Shown here: positions 33,693-36,957 of the stretch, in pieces
Numbering within the stretch: position 1 is the stretch's first letter
How the letters are laid out: each line of letters starts with the position of its first letter
DNA from: Pleurotus djamor
Taxonomy: Eukaryota > Basidiomycota > Agaricomycetes > Agaricales > Pleurotaceae
NCBI GenBank assembly: GCA_029747585.1
Contig: JAPEVF010000451.1
Span: forward strand, 1 to 36,957
Length of the DNA: 36,957 bases
Direction of reading: 5' to 3'
The notes under the pieces: model-generated
What the model saw: only the letters and a program-made list of their open reading frames with translations
Databases searched by the model: none
What the model was told of the DNA's origin: nothing
Translations under genes and position numbers: made by a program

Positions 33693-34041
33693 GTGAGCAG
33701 AGAACGACAAGATTTTTCATCGATGGTCCATCTGCATCATGAGATCTCGAGATAAGAACCGAGGGCAGATCAACACAACGTTGTCAGCCGAAAACATGGC
33801 CCAGATGGAAACAGGAGGGAAAATATTGGAAGCACAGCATCAAAGTTCTCAAGCTCAGGCTCGAGACGAGGCGCGAAATACATACGTCAACATGTACGCT
33901 GTAATTTTGGATCCTCTTTTGTGACTTGTAATCGGTACAGTTACATTGACACCAATTCGTCAACGAAGTAGATATACTCTATAAGAATCTATAGTCCAGG
34001 CTTAGTGCTACAACCAAGTCCCCAAAATCGTGATCAGTCCA
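33693..34041. other. Short intergenic region
   Basis: This lies upstream of the intronless F-box gene and downstream of the secreted-protein gene. A short plus-strand frame of 62 codons (33739-33924) has no family resemblance and was not accepted. Confidence 0.5.
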
Positions 34042-35204
34042 TTAGAGAGCACGACGGCGAGCAATGCGAGAGCGTCTCACACGCTCGACGACACGGCGGT
34101 CCAAATCCTGAGCGAGGGCAAGCTCAGCTTCCTCGATGGAAGGTTCATCAGCATCAATCTCGATGGTACGCGCAACGACGCCAGATTGAGCAACAACTCC
34201 AGTAGCGGTGTTTGCGACACCTGCAACAGCAACAGGAGCAGCTTGGGCGACCGGTGGAGTAACTGGGGCAGCAGCCGCAACGACGTTACCTGCGGTTGCG
34301 GCAGTTGAAGATCCAGTGGCGACTGCACCGGTGGTACCAGCGACAGCGTTACCGGCAGCTGTAGCAGCGCCAGTAGCAGCGCTAGCCACGTTAGCATTAG
34401 CAGCTGCATTGGCGTTAGCAGCTGCAGCAGCGTTTCCACTGTTAGCAGTCGTAACTAAAGGAGAACCACATGTTAGACTGGTCTATAAGAATGAAACAGA
34501 GCGGTAATACCAGCAACACATCCTCCGAAAGGTCCGGCTCTAGCAGCATTTCGGCAGCGAACAAGACAAGCATCACCGTTGGGTCCGCCAGTACAGGTCA
34601 TTCCCGCGGGCATCTGCGCGACAAGTGGGAAAGGTGTTGCACTAGCGCGAGATCGGGAGTTACGTCCAGGAACTTGCGTCGTAATGGTCATGGCCACGAA
34701 GTTCTGACCTGTAGCATCAGATGATACTTGGCAGGTGTACGGTCTAAAAATGGAGGATGATGAGAAGCTGCAGAGGAGTTATGATGAAGAATGAACTGAC
34801 CCAGCTCCATCACCGTTGACTTGGTGGAGAGTCATGGAGACCGAACCATCAGCAGCAGCCATAGGAAGACCATTACTAGAAGCAGCTGAAGAAGATGTCA
34901 GTTCATGAGTTTTAGAATACATCAAAGAGGACAACTCACTCGCAAGCATGGTTTGTACGTCGTTGTTCCCACCCCCAAGGGTACGTCCGCAAACACCAGC
35001 AGTTCCTTGTGAAATCTCACGATCTCTGATGATCGAGGAGTCTTGCTGGAACGGATTGCGACGGGAACCGTCACGGGGAGTAGTGGCGACAACGCCGAAG
35101 CCTTGAGCAGTAACTCCATTGGTACCAGTGACAGCGGTGATCGCACCGTGAGCACTGACACGGAGAGCGAGAGCGAGAATGGAGGTAAGGGCGAAAAGTT
35201 GCAT
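34042..35204 (-). CDS. Secreted Egh16/Gas1-like protein (DUF3129)
   Basis: Secreted protein of the Egh16-like family, whose ascomycete members (gEgh16, MAS/GAS proteins) are expressed in appressoria; the role in basidiomycetes is unclear. Exons are 35204-34940, 34885-34801, 34743-34511 and 34454-34042, giving exactly 332 codons. A signal peptide (MQLFALTSILALALRVSA) precedes HGAITAV. The conserved core follows: AQGFGVVATTPRDGSRRNPF, AGVCGRTLGGGNNDVQTML, VSMTLHQVNGDGAGPYTC, FPLVAQMPAGMTCTGG and ACLVRCRNAARAGPFGGC, with paired Cys likely in disulfides. The last exon is a long Ala/Thr/Val/Gly-rich stretch ending in DRRVVERVRRSRIARRRAL. That tail is low-complexity and may be glycosylated or proteolytically removed. 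Confidence 0.87.
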
Positions 35205-36403
35205 GGTTGAAAAAGTGATTAAAATGAGGTAAAGATTAAGAGCGAGTGTTCTAACAAGGCGCTGCCTAGTGAGGGGTTGGGTGAAGATGGAAAAGAAGTT
35301 TGAAAAGGGTAAGGATGAGAAGAAGTGTGCGCGGCACCAACGATGAAGAAACTGCTGAAGAGAGGAAGGGAGGAAGTGACCGTGCCGATGAGGGAGATAG
35401 CTCAAGCAATCGAGTTTATATAGCTGAAGCGGTGGGTTCATCATACGTTGGGATAAAGGGTAGCCTTGGGGAAGAGAATGCTACAAGTCAACCACGATCC
35501 ACACTTGACAGTTAGGTGACGGGATCACATTCACATGTACATACCACAATACGACAGTTGACGCCGTCGTGAAGACACTTGACGAAGAGGCAAATTCGCT
35601 TGCGACCATGAGATGGTCTTCCCTGATGGTCGCGAATGCATCGCATTTGCATTGCAAAGGGCTCCATACCACTGGGGGGAACGGTGATTCACTGCTTGAA
35701 AATGCACTAAACAAAGGAAATCAGTCGATGGTTGAAGACGAGAAGTACGGCTTGACCGAGCCTAGCGACGCAAAGCTATGTCCCTTCTGACTTTTATGCA
35801 TGTCGTTGACATAGGTCAAGCTTCGAAACTGGGCATCCTACGATGATGAGGTGGTGGTAACCAATTGGCGAGTTACATTTCCGCGTCTACTTAGAAATGT
35901 TGATTCTGATCGCAGAAATCCTATAGGAAACACAATCTTAGTGAATCAAATGTACAGTAGAAAGCTATGACGCACCACAAACCGTAACCATGTCGCAGGG
36001 ACTGACGCCAGTCAACTTGGGCGCTTCGCAAGCATTCAAGTGACTTCACTAAAATGACCCCCTCCTTGTCGGGATCAAACAGCAAAAAAGGATACGTATT
36101 GGGATGCATATTCAGCACACGGGCAACCCGGCCTCGTTGTATGTAGCCCGATGTAAGCCCAAATTAGTCACCCAGGCCTAGGATGGAACTTGAGCAAAAT
36201 GACAGAGCTTGTGTAACAGTGTTTCATCCTTGGGTTCTCCGTGTAAACGGATCTCAAGGCATACTCATATATTATGGGAAATTAAGATCAGTCTGTCCAA
36301 GTCATACAAAGCGGGGTATGTGGCACTTCGCTGAAAGAAGTAGCTTCCTCAATCACCTAGGGCAGGTATGAGCAACGGAAAACAAAGAAGCACGAGAAAG
36401 AAC
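35205..36403. other. 1.2-kb intergenic region
   Basis: No gene is supported. The half next to 35204 holds the likely promoter of the secreted-protein gene, with pyrimidine-rich minus-strand sequence around 35340-35390 and a TATA-like box. The rest shows only short frames without resemblance. Confidence 0.5.
35415..35422 (-). promoter_or_regulatory. TATA-like box of the Egh16-like gene
   Basis: On the minus strand this reads TATATAAA, 211 bp upstream of the ATG, followed by CT-rich sequence typical of fungal transcription start regions. A TATA box fits a strongly regulated gene. Position and composition are the only evidence. Confidence 0.4.
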
Positions 36404-36957
36404 TCAACCGCCGCCGCCTCCTCCTCCTCCACCATCCCCTCCACCTCCACCTCCACAGTCGCCACCACCGTGATCTCCACCTCCACATCCATGATTACCA
36501 GACCTGTCATCCCCCTCGGCTCCATGAACGCCATCGCCACCATCACCATCACCATCACCACCACCGTCATCTCGTCTAGATGCCCATTTAACATATATAA
36601 ATGTCAATACGACATAGTCGAGTATTGATTGCCCTTCGTCGGTAATCTCTAGACACGAGATCCTGGAAGACGAGGAACGACCTGGCGGGTGGTGCTGAGC
36701 AACGAGTTTCTTCGTCTTGTCGTTCAATGTTAACTAAAAGCGCGAGGCAACCCATATTAACTCAGCATCGACAAGACAAGCCAATCAACGCGCACCTTCG
36801 GCTTTGAGCCGAGTTTCCAGCGGTATTCGCGTCCATCGGGTCCCGTAAATATCAAGGTTCTACATACTGAGAATACTGAAAAGAAGGACATGGAAAAGCG
36901 CATCACTCACGAAGAATACCAGTGCGCCTTTCTGAAAAATTCCTTTATATTCACCAC
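36404..36957 (-). CDS. DUF6593-like Gly-rich protein, 3' part (runs off edge)
   Basis: Partial gene entering from the right edge. Exons are from the edge to 36911, then 36859-36796, then 36733-36404; introns are 36860-36910 (GTGAGT..GTAG) and 36734-36795 (GTGCGC..TTTTAG). The visible protein contains FTGPDGREYRWKLG, then LNDKTKKLVAQHH, then SSSRISCLEITDEGQSILDYV and VVLTFIYVKWASRRD. This matches the C-terminal pattern of Agaricomycete DUF6593-type proteins as I remember them. It ends in a Gly/Asp/Cys/His-rich tail finishing in nine Gly. The function is unknown. The start and first exons lie outside the window. Confidence 0.72.
36409..36570. repeat. CCT/ACC/CAC triplet-rich repeat inside a gene
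   Basis: Imperfect trinucleotide repeats (CCGCCGCCGCCTCCTCCTCC and ACCATCACC types) encode the Gly-rich tail of the gene on the minus strand. Such tracts vary in length easily, so the tail is probably polymorphic. Confidence 0.75.

Noticed and set aside
34042..34439. Leu-rich minus-strand frame resembling a membrane protein opposite or beside the Ala-rich exon
   Set aside because: It is the shifted frame of the GCN-rich Ala repeat in the Egh16-like gene. The spliced Ala frame continues the conserved core.
36368..36628. Ser/Thr-rich plus-strand frame over the triplet repeat
   Set aside because: It is the antisense reading of the Gly-rich exon. The minus-strand frame continues recognisable DUF6593-type motifs through introns.

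Overview
The window comes from a filamentous basidiomycete fungus, most likely an Agaricomycete. Almost every gene is split by short GT-AG introns (36-78 nt). The families also fit: a FunK1 kinase, F-box proteins, a KDZ-transposase tail, a basidiomycete Ty1/copia element, a multi-intron GMC oxidoreductase, a Gly-rich DUF6593-type protein and fungal auxin-efflux-carrier-like (AEC) transporters. Six N positions lie at or next to homopolymers. Four of them act as spurious single-base insertions inside coding sequence.

Layout. 1-4834: nested transposon debris, with 70-bp tandem repeats, the 3-exon C-terminal remnant of a KDZ transposase, and a 5'-truncated copia element whose 225-bp LTR abuts the KDZ remnant. 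4835-6759: gene-poor, with minisatellite sequence. 6760-9329: FunK1 kinase (+). 10345-10851: small coiled-coil protein of unknown function (-). 13366-15847: 13-exon GMC oxidoreductase (-), intact in frame but with Thr at the usual second catalytic position. 16918-18392: nucleosome assembly protein NAP1 (-) with a CaaX end. 18393-21024: mostly noncoding, with one weak gene candidate.

21025-31572 is the most interesting part. Three paralogous AEC-type transporters (A 21025-22926 -, B 24622-26401 -, C 29801-31572 +) share the same seven-exon layout. Each is preceded, in its own transcription direction, by a copy of one unrecognised multi-pass membrane protein gene (D). D is intact upstream of A (23165-24388), decayed upstream of B (about 26650-27180) and reduced to a remnant upstream of C (about 29175-29405). 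A two-gene unit D-AEC was therefore triplicated, with the third copy inverted and an F-box gene (27204-29027) between units two and three. Only one D copy survives, while all three transporters stay open. The last exon-6 stretch of A and C is unusually similar, which suggests gene conversion.

32100-33692: intronless F-box protein (-). 34042-35204: secreted Egh16/Gas1-like protein (-) with an Ala-rich and Arg-rich tail. 36404 to the right edge: 3' part of a Gly-rich DUF6593-like gene (-). Apart from the D-AEC pairing, I see no operon-like or defence-type system. The neighbours look like ordinary, unrelated fungal genes.
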